Of a stretch of DNA of 57,930 bases, positions 1 through 8,695 are shown in pieces (the first letter of the stretch is position 1; every line of letters starts with the position of its first letter). Source of the DNA: Burkholderia sp. E7m39 (GTDB taxonomy: Bacteria > Pseudomonadota > Gammaproteobacteria > Burkholderiales > Burkholderiaceae); contig BBSL01000254.1 of the NCBI GenBank assembly GCA_001319865.1, forward strand, positions 1 to 57,930, read 5' to 3'. A model generated the notes under the pieces. That model saw only the letters and a program-made list of their open reading frames with translations, was not told where the DNA came from and searched no databases. Position numbers and translations under genes: made by a program.

Positions 1-1
1 A

Positions 2-751
2 ATGGCCGAGTCGATCGAAGTTCTGCGCAACGTCGCGTCGCCCATTCTTGCGGGAATTCCGGGTGGGCCGATCGGCATCGCCGGTGGCATGCTGCTCGCG
101 GGCATCCGCCTCGCTGACCGTCAGCGCGACCTGAACGCGTTCAAGGCGGCGGTATTGAGCAAGCCATTCGATCCCGTCCTGCTGCCGGATGTGCCGGACG
201 CGGCGGACGCCGCCGCTGCCTATGCGATCTCTCCGCTCATACAGGCGCACTTTGCCGACGACCCCCAGACGCGCCAGGTGCTACTGGAGCTGGCGACGGG
301 CAAGAATGCGGACGGCACGCGACGCAACGCCGCGGACATCGCGCAGATGTGCGAAAGCGACATCTCGAACAACGCCCATCAGGTGCTGCCCGAACGCCGT
401 CCCGATGCTCCCATTGCAACGGTAGACGAACTCGCTCACGCCTTTGATGAATATCTCGGCTCGCTCATTCATCTGTCCGCGATCAAGGCACTTCCTGGTG
501 ACGTCACGCTCCCGCCCGTGCCGGCCGCCGGCGGCCAGGTGCAGATCGACCTCAAGACGCTTGCGGGCACCGCCCGGCAGCTTCTGCCCGACCCTAAGGC
601 TCAGGCGCAGATCGAGCGGCTTTTGTACCTCGGCGAAGCTCTGGGGAAACTTCCTCTCGACAAGGACAAGGCAGCCAGCCTCATCACCGATGCGCTCGGG
701 GTGATTGCACAAACGGCGCTGGTACAAACCGGGGTGGAGGAGTCGGAATGA
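2..751 (+). CDS. Hypothetical protein, first gene of a four-gene operon
   Basis: I do not recognise this 249-aa protein. The ATG lies at the second base of the window, so its ribosome binding site is not visible and the true start could be further upstream. The N-terminus (about residues 10-40) is Gly/Ala/Ile-rich and moderately hydrophobic, with PILAGIPGGPIGIAGGMLLA, and could touch a membrane; the rest is helical and soluble-looking. The stop codon overlaps the next gene's ATG by 4 nt (748-751), which indicates translational coupling to the lipoprotein gene and, through it, to a lytic transglycosylase. A role at the cell envelope is inferred only from that context. Confidence 0.6.
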   Translation: MAESIEVLRNVASPILAGIPGGPIGIAGGMLLAGIRLADRQRDLNAFKAAVLSKPFDPVLLPDVPDAADAAAAYAISPLIQAHFADDPQTRQVLLELATGKNADGTRRNAADIAQMCESDISNNAHQVLPERRPDAPIATVDELAHAFDEYLGSLIHLSAIKALPGDVTLPPVPAAGGQVQIDLKTLAGTARQLLPDPKAQAQIERLLYLGEALGKLPLDKDKAASLITDALGVIAQTALVQTGVEESE

Positions 752-1452
752 GCACTCGACGCATCGCGTGCATGACGGGCCTCTTTGCATGCGCGTTTCT
801 GGCCGGTTGTCCGATGGGCGATTCGCCGATGGGCCTGAATCCGTCGGTTCGACAATTGGAACAGATGAAACAGCTCAATCAGCGCTCGAAAAATGACGAT
901 CTCGCCGCGTTGAAATCGATGGCTGCGGAAGAGATCCGCTGCACGAGCAAGGCGGACTCGACCTGTGCGCAGCTGTACGGATTGCAGGCGAGTGCATGCG
1001 CGCAATTGACGAACACGGGAGATAATGCGGCGAGGCAGCGGGCGCGCACGTGCGCGGTGTCCGGCTATGAAACGGCTCTGACGCTAGTCCCCGATCCGCC
1101 GGGGGAAGTCAATCCAACGCTATTGCTAGTTGGACTCGCCGATGCTCTCCAGGCGATGCGCGACCATGCAGACGCGGCGAATGCAGCGGGCTATCAGCAG
1201 CGTTTCAACGATACCGTGAGCCGTCTGGATGCCCGGCCCGATGGCAGGATCTACGCGCGCTATTTCAGCGCTCACGACGAGTTCCTGCAAACGGCCAACG
1301 CGCCGTTTCTGGCAGGCGAGTCTTGCGCCGCTTTGCGTCATGCACGGGGTCAACTGGTATCGGACGATTCGGCGTCCGCGAATCTCACCGATCGCATGCG
1401 AAAGCTGGCGAACGATATCGACGCGTACTCGCACGCAAAAGGATGCTCATGA
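748..1452 (+). CDS. Putative lipoprotein
   Basis: This 234-aa protein begins with a short basic N-terminus, a hydrophobic stretch and a lipobox (LAGC, Cys about residue 21), so it is predicted to be exported by Sec, lipidated by Lgt and cut by signal peptidase II. The mature part is helical with several cysteines and no domain I can name. It overlaps the upstream gene by 4 nt and the downstream transglycosylase gene by 4 nt (ATGA at 1449-1452), so the genes are almost certainly co-translated. It may be an envelope partner or an immunity-type protein for the muralytic enzyme encoded next; that is inference. Confidence 0.7.
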   Translation: MSTRRIACMTGLFACAFLAGCPMGDSPMGLNPSVRQLEQMKQLNQRSKNDDLAALKSMAAEEIRCTSKADSTCAQLYGLQASACAQLTNTGDNAARQRARTCAVSGYETALTLVPDPPGEVNPTLLLVGLADALQAMRDHADAANAAGYQQRFNDTVSRLDARPDGRIYARYFSAHDEFLQTANAPFLAGESCAALRHARGQLVSDDSASANLTDRMRKLANDIDAYSHAKGCS

Positions 1453-2402
1453 TTCCGCCCTTCACGCGCAATCTCTGGCTCAGCTCGCCGATGATGCGCG
1501 GCGCCGATGTCGCGCAAGCTCAAGGTCAACTGATCAAGCTGGGCTACCGGCTCTCCAGCGACGGCTTGTTTGGACGCGCAACCGGCGACGCGGTCGTCGA
1601 GTTCCAGATGCGCAACCCGGCGCTCGTGGCCGACGGCATATTGGGCCGCCAGAGCTGGGCAATGCTGTTCGGCGATACCAGGCCCGTTCTGCCCGACCGC
1701 AATGTGGGTGACATCCTCGACGCGGCGCAGCTCGCGAAGCTGAGCCAGCCGCATCGATACTTCCAGTCCAGCGATACGTGGTGTCTCGCGGCAGACGGCG
1801 TGAGGGTAGGCGACGAAGTGCGTCCCGCCTGCACGCCGGACGTGCTGCGGCTGGTACAGAGTGTGTTCGCGGCGCAGGCGCAGGCCCTCGCGACCATTCT
1901 CAGCAAGGTGCCCGTGCCCATTGAACTCATCATTGCCTGCATTTGCACGGAAAGCAGCGGCAGGCCGAGAGCCGAAAGGCGAGAGCCGGGATGCAGCACG
2001 ATCGATCCCGCGCTGACGCCGGGCAGGGTTTCGGCTGGTCTGATGCAGACGCTGCTCAGCACTGCGCGTGATGTGCTGCGGCGCCCGCAACTGGGCCTTG
2101 AAGATCTGCGCGATCCGCTGGTTTCGATCGAGGCGGGCGCGACCTATATATGGCGCCAGGCGCGGCTCACGGGCTTCGATCCGCCGCTGGTGGCCGCCGC
2201 CTATAACGCGGGCAGCTTGCGCTTTAACGACTGTCGCGCGAACCGCTGGCGGCTGGTTCAGTACCCGATCGGTACGTCCGCGCATTGCGATCGCTTTGTC
2301 GCCGCGTTCAATGCGGCCATGCAGCTTGGCGACATTGCGACGTTCAATTCGTCGTTTCAAAACCGCTTGCCGTCATTTTGCAATCTGCTTGCCGGATCCT
2401 GA
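1449..2402 (+). CDS. Peptidoglycan-binding, lytic transglycosylase-like protein
   Basis: A 317-aa protein with two recognisable parts. Residues about 15-75 resemble a peptidoglycan-binding type 1 domain (GADVAQAQGQLIKLGY, then DGLFGRATGDAVVEFQ and DGILGRQSW). Residues about 140-300 resemble an SLT/goose-type lytic transglycosylase: CTESSG with the likely catalytic Glu168, SAGLMQT near 196-201, and the AYNAGS motif at 251-256. It would cleave the MurNAc-GlcNAc bond of peptidoglycan. I see no signal peptide, so export would need another route or the substrate is reached differently. I chose the ATG at 1449, which overlaps the preceding stop as ATGA; an ATG two codons earlier is also possible. 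The stop lies 2 nt before the next start. Confidence 0.75.
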   Translation: MIPPFTRNLWLSSPMMRGADVAQAQGQLIKLGYRLSSDGLFGRATGDAVVEFQMRNPALVADGILGRQSWAMLFGDTRPVLPDRNVGDILDAAQLAKLSQPHRYFQSSDTWCLAADGVRVGDEVRPACTPDVLRLVQSVFAAQAQALATILSKVPVPIELIIACICTESSGRPRAERREPGCSTIDPALTPGRVSAGLMQTLLSTARDVLRRPQLGLEDLRDPLVSIEAGATYIWRQARLTGFDPPLVAAAYNAGSLRFNDCRANRWRLVQYPIGTSAHCDRFVAAFNAAMQLGDIATFNSSFQNRLPSFCNLLAGS

Positions 2403-2404
2403 AA

Positions 2405-3922
2405 ATGAGCACCCCGTCCGAAACAGTCCCCTTTAATTCGTTCGACGAGTTGATTTTCAAGCGCGAATTGAATGAAGTTCATCTTCTGCTCGATTTTGTT
2501 TCCGGTAGACCGAACTTAAAGATCGGAAGCATGGACCTGAAGGTTCCCAAGCCGGGATCCGACAACGAAATGCTGAGCACGTACGAAACGATCAAGTACG
2601 TCTGCAAGCTGAAGTATCCGCCGGACCTCAGTTCGGACCGGGCGGCCGATGCCGCACTGGTCATATTGGTCAAGGATACCCTGAGCGCTCTCGCTTATCC
2701 TGCGCGAGGCGTAACGATCGCCTATACCTATTCCTTCGTCGAACCCACAGGATTGCTGGCACTGCCCGGTGGCATCGAAGGCGACCATGAGAAGGAAAAG
2801 ACGAAGCGACAGACGCGAATTACCGTTGCGCGCGAGGCTTACCCAGGGTTGTATCAGAGCGCGAGAAGTTTCCGACGCATGCATAGAATCATGACCGCCG
2901 CCAGTATTTCGTTGACGCTCGTAGCGGCATTGCTATTGTGGATGGTCACGTATGGCGTTCTGATAACGTCCCGTTTCGAGGACGACCGCAACCAAGTCGC
3001 GGATGCAGCGAAGAAGATCTATGCGCAGGTCAGCATACAAGACGCGGCATCGCAGCCGGTCAAGGCAGATCAGGGGATCGCATTGCCGCTCGATCGTTGC
3101 GGCGATCCGTACATCACGACGCAAAGCATGGAAATCAGTTCGTTGTGCAACGACTGGTCATATCTTCAGGCGCGTTACGCCAGAACGATCTCGGACGCTT
3201 GCACGTTCGCCACGCACTTCCCGACGAGGCTCCTGATGATAGTGTTTCCTTCAGAGGTTGGAGTCGAACAGCGCCGGTGCCGGGCGCCGGATAAGAAAAA
3301 GGATATTTCGGCACAGACGGCGTCAACCGGCAGCAATGGCCTAATGTCAATCGGCAGCTCCGGTCAAAATCTTGTACAGGCTTCAGTCGAGCCATCGAAG
3401 ACGGGAAGTGCGCCAGGTTCGCCTGCTTCGTCGGTCCCGAATACGAGTTCCGTGTCGGCAGATGGAGCCAAAATGGCGGCGTCACCGGCGAGTGCCTCTG
3501 AAGTGAACGCTAGCCAGGAAGATATTCAGTCGATTACGTTGGTGTTGTCCATCTATTCGAACTACGTCTTGCCTATCGTGTTTGGCCTTCTCGGCACGGC
3601 CGCTTCGATGCTGCGGTCAATTGGAAACAAGATCACGGACTGTGTTCTGGCGCCACGAGACGCCGCGCTCGCATTTCTGCAAATGCCGCTGGGATTGATG
3701 GCGGGGGTCGCGGTTGGATTGTTCTTCAGCCCCACGTCGGTGGCCAAGGAGATTAGTTCCGGCATGGGCGTGCTCACGATCACGGCCTCCGGTATCGCAT
3801 TCCTCGCGGGGTACGGCGCGGATGGCTTCTTCCGATTAGTCGACAAAGTGATCAACCACATGTTCAGTCTGGGGGAAAGCAGTGAAGAATCTCCCAAAAA
3901 ACGCCGTACGACGGGAACGTAG
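2405..3922 (+). CDS. Hypothetical multi-pass membrane protein
   Basis: An uncharacterised 505-aa protein. Its soluble N-terminal half (about residues 1-155) precedes one hydrophobic helix (IMTAASISLTLVAALLLWMV region, about residues 160-185). A Ser/Ala/Gly-rich central segment, probably periplasmic, follows. The C-terminal third holds about three more hydrophobic helices (SNYVLPIVFGLLGTAASML, LGLMAGVAVGLFF and LTITASGIAFLAGYGADGFF). It starts 2 nt after the transglycosylase stop and closes the operon. The layout suggests an inner-membrane sensor or anchor, but no family can be named from the sequence. Confidence 0.65.
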   Translation: MSTPSETVPFNSFDELIFKRELNEVHLLLDFVSGRPNLKIGSMDLKVPKPGSDNEMLSTYETIKYVCKLKYPPDLSSDRAADAALVILVKDTLSALAYPARGVTIAYTYSFVEPTGLLALPGGIEGDHEKEKTKRQTRITVAREAYPGLYQSARSFRRMHRIMTAASISLTLVAALLLWMVTYGVLITSRFEDDRNQVADAAKKIYAQVSIQDAASQPVKADQGIALPLDRCGDPYITTQSMEISSLCNDWSYLQARYARTISDACTFATHFPTRLLMIVFPSEVGVEQRRCRAPDKKKDISAQTASTGSNGLMSIGSSGQNLVQASVEPSKTGSAPGSPASSVPNTSSVSADGAKMAASPASASEVNASQEDIQSITLVLSIYSNYVLPIVFGLLGTAASMLRSIGNKITDCVLAPRDAALAFLQMPLGLMAGVAVGLFFSPTSVAKEISSGMGVLTITASGIAFLAGYGADGFFRLVDKVINHMFSLGESSEESPKKRRTTGT

Positions 3923-4417
3923 CCGTCTCGCGGCCGACTGCGTCCGCACGTGGCGGCACCCAGGAAAAACACCCGTGCGGTCGGGATAGCCACGGTTGAA
4001 CCAACGCGTTCAACCACGCTGGACCGATTTGGTGTGAGCGGTTCGTTCTCACGCACTGACCAAAGAAGAAATCGATGTCCGGGATACGGCTGACTAACGG
4101 CGAGCGCACCGCGAATCTGAAGTCGCTGTGAGGCCTCCTTCCGACTCAACCGCCGCCCATCGGCCATAACGCACTGTCGAGGACCGCCTTCACATGGGCC
4201 GAGCTGGATCAGGCCATCATGCGACTGGTACAACCGTCAAAGGCGCTTCCGCAGCTGGCCTGCGGTCTGCACGCACTCGCTGGACGGACTGACACGCCCC
4301 GCCCGTTCAGCCCGTATCCTTCGACACCGCATGGACATTCAAACCATGAAAAACAGACCCAAACCGTCTACGACATGGACCGACCGTTTACGCTGTTCAG
4401 GGCGAGCTCGAATGCAT
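3923..4417. other. Intergenic region with no supported gene
   Basis: About 500 bp between the end of the plus-strand operon and the minus-strand small-protein gene. Short frames exist on both strands, but none has a credible ribosome binding site or recognisable product. Confidence 0.5.
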
Positions 4418-4442
4418 AAAACCCTGCCGAAGCAGGGGTTTC
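4418..4442 (-). terminator. Rho-independent terminator of the small secreted protein gene
   Basis: Read on the minus strand, the stem AAACCCCTGC pairs with GCAGGGTTTT around a TTCG tetraloop and ends in a T-rich tail. It sits about 30 nt downstream of the stop of the small secreted protein gene, as expected for its terminator. Confidence 0.75.
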
Positions 4443-4470
4443 GATACTTCACTTTGTGGATCGCGTCGTA

Positions 4471-4650
4471 TCACGCCGCCTTCTTGTGCGTCACGTGGTG
4501 ACTCACCTTGTGCACGTGCTTCGTCGTCTTGTGTGCCGGCGTCGTAGCCGGAGCGGTGGCGGCTTGTGCGGTTGCAGCGGGCGCGGAAGCCTGGGCGAAC
4601 GCGACAGTAGCCAGCAGGGATGCAATCAAGGCGGCAGCGAGCTTCTTCAT
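4471..4650 (-). CDS. Small secreted His/Lys-rich protein
   Basis: A 59-aa protein. It has a classical signal peptide (MKKLAAALIASLLATVAFA, then QASA) followed by an Ala/Thr/Pro-rich linker and a His/Lys-rich tail (KTTKHVHKVSHHVTHKKAA). A GGAG ribosome binding site lies about 7 nt before the ATG and a strong terminator follows the gene, so it is probably a genuine monocistronic gene. Small exported proteins of this composition are frequent in Burkholderiales. Acid- or metal-buffering roles have been suggested for similar acid-shock-like proteins, but nothing here proves a function. Confidence 0.75.
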   Translation of the reverse strand: MKKLAAALIASLLATVAFAQASAPAATAQAATAPATTPAHKTTKHVHKVSHHVTHKKAA

Positions 4651-4665
4651 TGGGTGTCTCCAGTG

Positions 4666-4950
4666 GGGCTGTATGGCGACGCTCCATTACGTCGTCCACT
4701 GCCATAACGCATCGGAACCGATTTCGTTGACGCCAGGTAACACGCTTCGCGAGCTCGTCCCGGTACCACTGCGCGTTCAACATCATCCCATCTCTCTGCT
4801 CCGCCCCGACAGGCCGATACGACACGTCAGCGACGATCATGGCCGGCACTTTGTGTCGAAACAGGCTGCCATGCAGGCGGGCCAGTGCTGCGACGAACGG
4901 CCACGCAACGTCATGGCCGACTGTCGGGTAGCGCGCCTCAGTCGTCCGTC
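4666..4950 (-). pseudogene. Decayed duplicate of the 310-aa and 129-aa gene pair
   Basis: On the minus strand a frame starting near 4786 reads MMLNAQWYRDELAKRV and then loses similarity. The intact gene at 6236-6625 begins MTLKAQWYRDRLAKKA. Upstream, 4815-4830 and 4887-4950 match, in the same order and strand, the end of the 310-aa gene and its interior (for example the shared string CGTCAGCGACGATCATGGCCG, and the AACGGCCACGC...CCTCAGTC block near 7073-7125). The region is therefore a shrunken copy of the gene pair at 6236-7634, with internal deletions and frameshifts. No functional product is expected. Confidence 0.6.
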
Positions 4951-4960
4951 CGGGCGCGGC

Positions 4961-5545
4961 TCACAGCTCGTCGGCCGGATCGGCGATGTCCAGCCTGAAT
5001 TGCCAGCCTTCGAACGCCATCAGCATCCGGCCGAAGTCGTCCCAACCGATTTCTTTTCCGTCGACAACAACGACAGGTATATTTCCGAACCCGGACATAT
5101 CCGATGAGATTCTCCCTTGCACGGTTTGATCGCTGATTCGCAGTCGATGGTTTTCGGCGTCAAGAAATCGGACCGACAGGGCGCGCCTCATCTTTTCGAC
5201 CAGACGACCAAGCAGGGTCAGCACATCATCGTCAGGTTCGCCCATGGTCCGGAATTCGTAACCGGCACGAACGTCGTCGCGAAGTTCGAAAGCGTCGAGA
5301 ACGATCATGTCTTGGCCAAGCAAACGCAGCTGGAAATGAAACCGATGGGAGTCGCCTGCGGAATCGACCATGTCGATCGGTTCCAGGCGCACGTTTTCGA
5401 GATCGGTCATGCCATAGCGTCGTGCTACCTCAGCATTGAAGCGTTGGGTGCAGAGCAGTCGATAACCGGTTTCCGCCGAGCCGTAATGGATCGCATCGTA
5501 AGCCGCCGTGGGCCGGGCGCACTGTTCGCAAGTTTCCTGAGTCAT
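4961..5545 (-). CDS. Hypothetical protein with N-terminal CxxC motif
   Basis: A 194-aa protein of unknown function. It opens MTQETCEQCARPT, a CxxC pair that could be half of a zinc ribbon, followed by a mixed alpha/beta body rich in acidic residues. I chose the ATG at 5545 because a GGAGGAG ribosome binding site sits just upstream and because it overlaps the stop of the preceding gene as ATGA (5542-5545). A longer in-frame extension upstream has no such support. Coupling to the 176-aa protein suggests that the two act together. Confidence 0.6.
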   Translation of the reverse strand: MTQETCEQCARPTAAYDAIHYGSAETGYRLLCTQRFNAEVARRYGMTDLENVRLEPIDMVDSAGDSHRFHFQLRLLGQDMIVLDAFELRDDVRAGYEFRTMGEPDDDVLTLLGRLVEKMRRALSVRFLDAENHRLRISDQTVQGRISSDMSGFGNIPVVVVDGKEIGWDDFGRMLMAFEGWQFRLDIADPADEL

Positions 5546-6072
5546 GCGGACTCCTCCCGCCGGCGAACCGGCTTTACAGGGTCGGAGATGGGTACGTACG
5601 CAATGCAATTTACAAGGTTGATGACTACCAGCATGACGTACCTGTCACTGTCTTCCGGGACGATCCTCCTTAACCAGTTTGCGGTTGCTGACCATAGATA
5701 GGCACACAGATTCTTCTCGGGATGGTTTTCGACATACTGCTGCATCAGTCGATCCCGTAGTGAGGGACTCAGGTCTTCGCCAAGCCGGACGGTGGTCGTG
5801 TAAAGCTGCAATTGCAGTTCCTGGTCCTCCTCCGTGATGACGGGCCAGGTAAGCCCGGATTCTTTCATCGCCACAAAACATACGATGAGCAGTTCGATGG
5901 CGAACTCCATTTTCTCCATGGAAACGCCGAATTGCCGCAGAACAAGGACAGAGCCGAGCATGTGAGGTTGGGCATGGAATATCTCGTCGACAACCTTTTC
6001 CTTTTGCGCGAGGTTCATTTCCTTGACGGACTTCATGGCCTGCGCCATGGCAATCAGCGAAATACGGCTCAC
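5542..6072 (-). CDS. Hypothetical protein
   Basis: A 176-aa mostly helical protein (MSRISLIAMAQAMKSVKEMN...). The middle contains a hydrophobic stretch (MEFAIELLIVCFVAMKESG) that may be a buried helix rather than a membrane span. Its stop overlaps the start of the CxxC protein by 4 nt. No family is recognised. Confidence 0.55.
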   Translation of the reverse strand: MSRISLIAMAQAMKSVKEMNLAQKEKVVDEIFHAQPHMLGSVLVLRQFGVSMEKMEFAIELLIVCFVAMKESGLTWPVITEEDQELQLQLYTTTVRLGEDLSPSLRDRLMQQYVENHPEKNLCAYLWSATANWLRRIVPEDSDRYVMLVVINLVNCIAYVPISDPVKPVRRREESA

Positions 6073-6235
6073 TCTGTTTCCCCTGGCAAAAAAGTACGGG
6101 AGCCAACCCGACTACACAGGCCGCGAGGCCTTATCGGCAGACGGTGCGGCGCTGCACCGCGCCTGTCTTCCGCACGGCGAATCCCGTTACCCTCGCGGTG
6201 GCCCCTGCATCGGGTTGCGAAACTGCAGACCGCAC

Positions 6236-6625
6236 TTACCCGATCGTCTCGCCGCCCCACCGGTCACGGTGGCGCCAGAACGGACAGAGCGGACAGGCTT
6301 CGCCTTCCGGATAGTCGATGCCTTCCTCATGCGGACACCCGATGATGCGATCGACGGTTGCAACCGACCGGGCACCCTGCTGTTCGATGAAGCGCACGAC
6401 AGCCTCGCTGATTACCGGATCGGTCCTCGCGTCGGAGGTTTCACAGAACCATCGTTCAACGGGATCGGCATCCGCATCTTCGTGCGCGACGATGCCGACC
6501 GATACCTTCGTCGCCCGTGTGTCGTCGGGCCCATAGAAGGCAACCGTGGCGACCGGGTAGCCACAGAAACCCTTGCGCGCTTTTTTCGCGAGCCGGTCGC
6601 GATACCACTGGGCCTTCAATGTCAT
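6236..6625 (-). CDS. Hypothetical protein (AQWYRD family, intact copy)
   Basis: A 129-aa protein of unknown function starting MTLKAQWYRDRLAKKA. It ends in a Cys-containing segment (CPHEEG...EACPLCPFW) that could bind zinc. It follows the 310-aa gene on the same strand with a 76-nt gap. A degenerate second copy of the pair lies at 4666-4950, so this pair has been duplicated locally and only one copy kept. Confidence 0.55.
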   Translation of the reverse strand: MTLKAQWYRDRLAKKARKGFCGYPVATVAFYGPDDTRATKVSVGIVAHEDADADPVERWFCETSDARTDPVISEAVVRFIEQQGARSVATVDRIIGCPHEEGIDYPEGEACPLCPFWRHRDRWGGETIG

Positions 6626-6701
6626 GTGTGACCTCTGCGCTCGCCCGCCTGCACACTGCGACGACGTCAGCGACGATCATGGCCGCCGCCGATCGTCATC
6701 C

Positions 6702-7634
6702 TCACCGGTGCTGTACTTTTCGTGTCGCCATGTAGGCCTTGAACAGGTGTTCATGCAGCCGGCTGAGTTGCTGACGCAGATTGATCAGTTCATGCTGGTC
6801 GCCTTCGTGCTCCCGACGCAGGATCTCGCCCAGCAGGGCGAACGCGCGCGACGCCGCCTGGTCGCGCTGCACGCGCGCCTCGGCAAGTCTGCCCGCGAGC
6901 GCCGGCTTGACCATTAGCAACCAGGCCGGAAACCATGCGTAGTCGTCGACTTCGCCGCTGCCGGGAAACTCCGCGTCAAAGCGCCGGCGCAGCGCGTCAA
7001 GCGACGCGTCGCCCAACTCATGCAGCAGCGCGGCGAACCGGCCGGATGCCAGCCACGCGAGCTCGGCCAGCAACGGCCACGCGGCATCGAGTCCGCCGAC
7101 CCTGTAGCGTACCTCAGTCATCCATGCGAGCGGGGCTGGGATGCGCCACCACGATTCAATGGTCTCGACCGCGTCACCTGCGGCCGCCCAGTCGCCTGCC
7201 AGCAGCCATAGCGGTGCGGCGTGATTCCCGGCATGACTGCCGGCATCGTTGGGGGCTTCGGCGCCGCGAAAGGCCAGGCCTGCGGCCCGTTGCGCCAGTG
7301 ACGACCAGCACGGTGCCAGCCAGGCGCAAACCGTCTGCGCGGGCAGGACCCGTCGCACGGCGGGCACCACTTCATCCTCAATGTGACGCCGGGCGGCGGC
7401 CAGTGCCGCGTGATCCGCGAACGGCGTATTGGAACCGCCTTCGAGCTCCTGGACCAGCACCGTCATCGCGTGCAGCGCGCTGTCGCACGGGTATTCGGCC
7501 GCCAACCCTTCCATTGCGGTGCGAGCGGATGCCGCATCGCGCCGCTCCAACGCCTCCAGCACAGCGTTGCGCAATGCCACGTCGCGGCTGTCGGCAAAGA
7601 TATCGAGCTGCTGCATGGTCGGCTGCATCGTCAT
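6702..7634 (-). CDS. Hypothetical helical-repeat protein
   Basis: A 310-aa Ala/Leu/Trp-rich, almost entirely helical protein (MTMQPTMQQLDIFADSRDV...). The pattern of paired helices (for example LEALERRDAASARTAMEGLA and AAPLWLLAGDWAAAGDAVE) resembles tetratricopeptide-type repeats, so a scaffold role is plausible. It starts 5 nt after the stop of the 80-aa gene and belongs to the minus-strand run led by the coiled-coil protein. The C-terminus is charged and helical (LRREHEGDQHELINLRQQ). Part of the gene is duplicated as a remnant near 4815-4950. Confidence 0.6.
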   Translation of the reverse strand: MTMQPTMQQLDIFADSRDVALRNAVLEALERRDAASARTAMEGLAAEYPCDSALHAMTVLVQELEGGSNTPFADHAALAAARRHIEDEVVPAVRRVLPAQTVCAWLAPCWSSLAQRAAGLAFRGAEAPNDAGSHAGNHAAPLWLLAGDWAAAGDAVETIESWWRIPAPLAWMTEVRYRVGGLDAAWPLLAELAWLASGRFAALLHELGDASLDALRRRFDAEFPGSGEVDDYAWFPAWLLMVKPALAGRLAEARVQRDQAASRAFALLGEILRREHEGDQHELINLRQQLSRLHEHLFKAYMATRKVQHR

Positions 7635-7639
7635 CGCGC

Positions 7640-7882
7640 TCAGAAGAGCTGATCGTGAAGAACGCTCAGGCTAATCCATTTCACCGTGCTGCGAAAGGCG
7701 CGTCCGTCTTCGTTGACCGACTCGATGATCACGCGCTGGCCGCTCGCTTCGGCGACCACGCGCACCGTCCGCTCCCCGTAGCGCATCAACGCGCCGATCG
7801 GTGGACAGGCCGGGGCCTTACGCCTGACCTTGAGCCTGGTTCGCCCTGTTCTCCCCTTTTGCGGGCGAGTCTTCTGTTCCAT
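7640..7882 (-). CDS. Small basic hypothetical protein
   Basis: An 80-aa protein with a strongly basic N-terminus (KTRPQKGRTGRTRLKVRRK) and a C-terminal beta-rich part with MRYGERTVRVVAEASGQRV. It lies between the coiled-coil gene (6-nt gap) and the 310-aa gene (5-nt gap), so it is co-transcribed. The basic tail suggests nucleic-acid contact; the family is unknown. Confidence 0.5.
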   Translation of the reverse strand: MEQKTRPQKGRTGRTRLKVRRKAPACPPIGALMRYGERTVRVVAEASGQRVIIESVNEDGRAFRSTVKWISLSVLHDQLF

Positions 7883-7888
7883 CGCGAC

Positions 7889-8695
7889 TTACCCCCGCTT
7901 CCGGCGGATCGCCGGCTTGCCCGCCGTCGCCGGTGCGGACGCTGTCTTGCGCGCCGGGCCCGGTGTCCGCGCCGGGCGAGCCGCCGCCGGGCGCGCCGGG
8001 GCGGCCTTTGCACGGGCCGGTCGGACAATTGGGGCATCGGCTTCGCGCCGAGCCGCCAGCTCCTGCTGCAGCGTCGCGTTCGCGGCCTGCACGGCATCCA
8101 AGCGCCCCTGCAGCACGCCCGCCTGATGGCGCGCATCACCGAGCTGCGCCTGCAGGGCGTCGAGCGCGCGGCGATGGTCGGCCTCGCGCCGCTCCGCCCC
8201 CTTCGTGGCCTCATCGAATTCCTTCTGCAGCTTCGCGGCGGCGCCCCGCTCGCGGTCGATCTCGAGCAGCGCGCGCTTTTCCGACGCGCGCAGGCGCTCG
8301 TCGGCGCGCCCGGCCGACTCGCGCAGTTTGTCGAGGTCCCGCGAGAAACTGTCGCGCACCTTCTCCAGCTCGCGGTCGCGCGCGACCACTTCTGTCCTCA
8401 GCCGGCTGACTTCGGCTTCGAGCGCCTGCCGTGCGGCGTGACCTTCGGCCCGCGCCTTGTCGAGTTCCCGGACTTCAACCTGCGCGGCAAGCAGCGCCGC
8501 GGTGCGCTGCTCCAGCGCCGTCTCGGTGCGGCCCAGCTCGCCGCGTGCGGCAGCGACGCGCTGTTCGGCTTCAGCCCGCCGCGCTTCCACTTCGGGGTGA
8601 TCGTCCTTTTTGTGCAAAATCTGGCGCTTTGATCCTGAAAACCCATGCTTATCAATGACTTGAGCAATCATGGTTTTCTCGGCAGTCGTCGACAC
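7889..8695 (-). CDS. KfrA-like coiled-coil protein with an atypical N-terminus
   Basis: A 268-aa protein. Residues about 35-215 form a long uninterrupted coiled coil (heptad-like, rich in Ala/Glu/Arg). The tail is Ala/Pro/Arg/Lys-rich and basic (RPARTPGPARKTASAPATAG region), reminiscent of histone-H1-like tails. Coiled-coil proteins like plasmid KfrA normally have a helix-turn-helix domain before the coil; none is visible here. The first about 35 residues include RQILHKKDDHPE, which is encoded inside one arm of a 26-bp inverted repeat (8592-8626). The native N-terminus may therefore have been replaced by a recombination event, and the start codon is uncertain. Confidence 0.55.
   Translation of the reverse strand: MSTTAEKTMIAQVIDKHGFSGSKRQILHKKDDHPEVEARRAEAEQRVAAARGELGRTETALEQRTAALLAAQVEVRELDKARAEGHAARQALEAEVSRLRTEVVARDRELEKVRDSFSRDLDKLRESAGRADERLRASEKRALLEIDRERGAAAKLQKEFDEATKGAERREADHRRALDALQAQLGDARHQAGVLQGRLDAVQAANATLQQELAARREADAPIVRPARAKAAPARPAAARPARTPGPARKTASAPATAGKPAIRRKRG

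Noticed and set aside
6935..8632. Plus-strand Arg/Pro-rich frame of about 565 codons
   Set aside because: Composition is typical of an antisense frame in GC-rich DNA. It covers three well-formed minus-strand genes.
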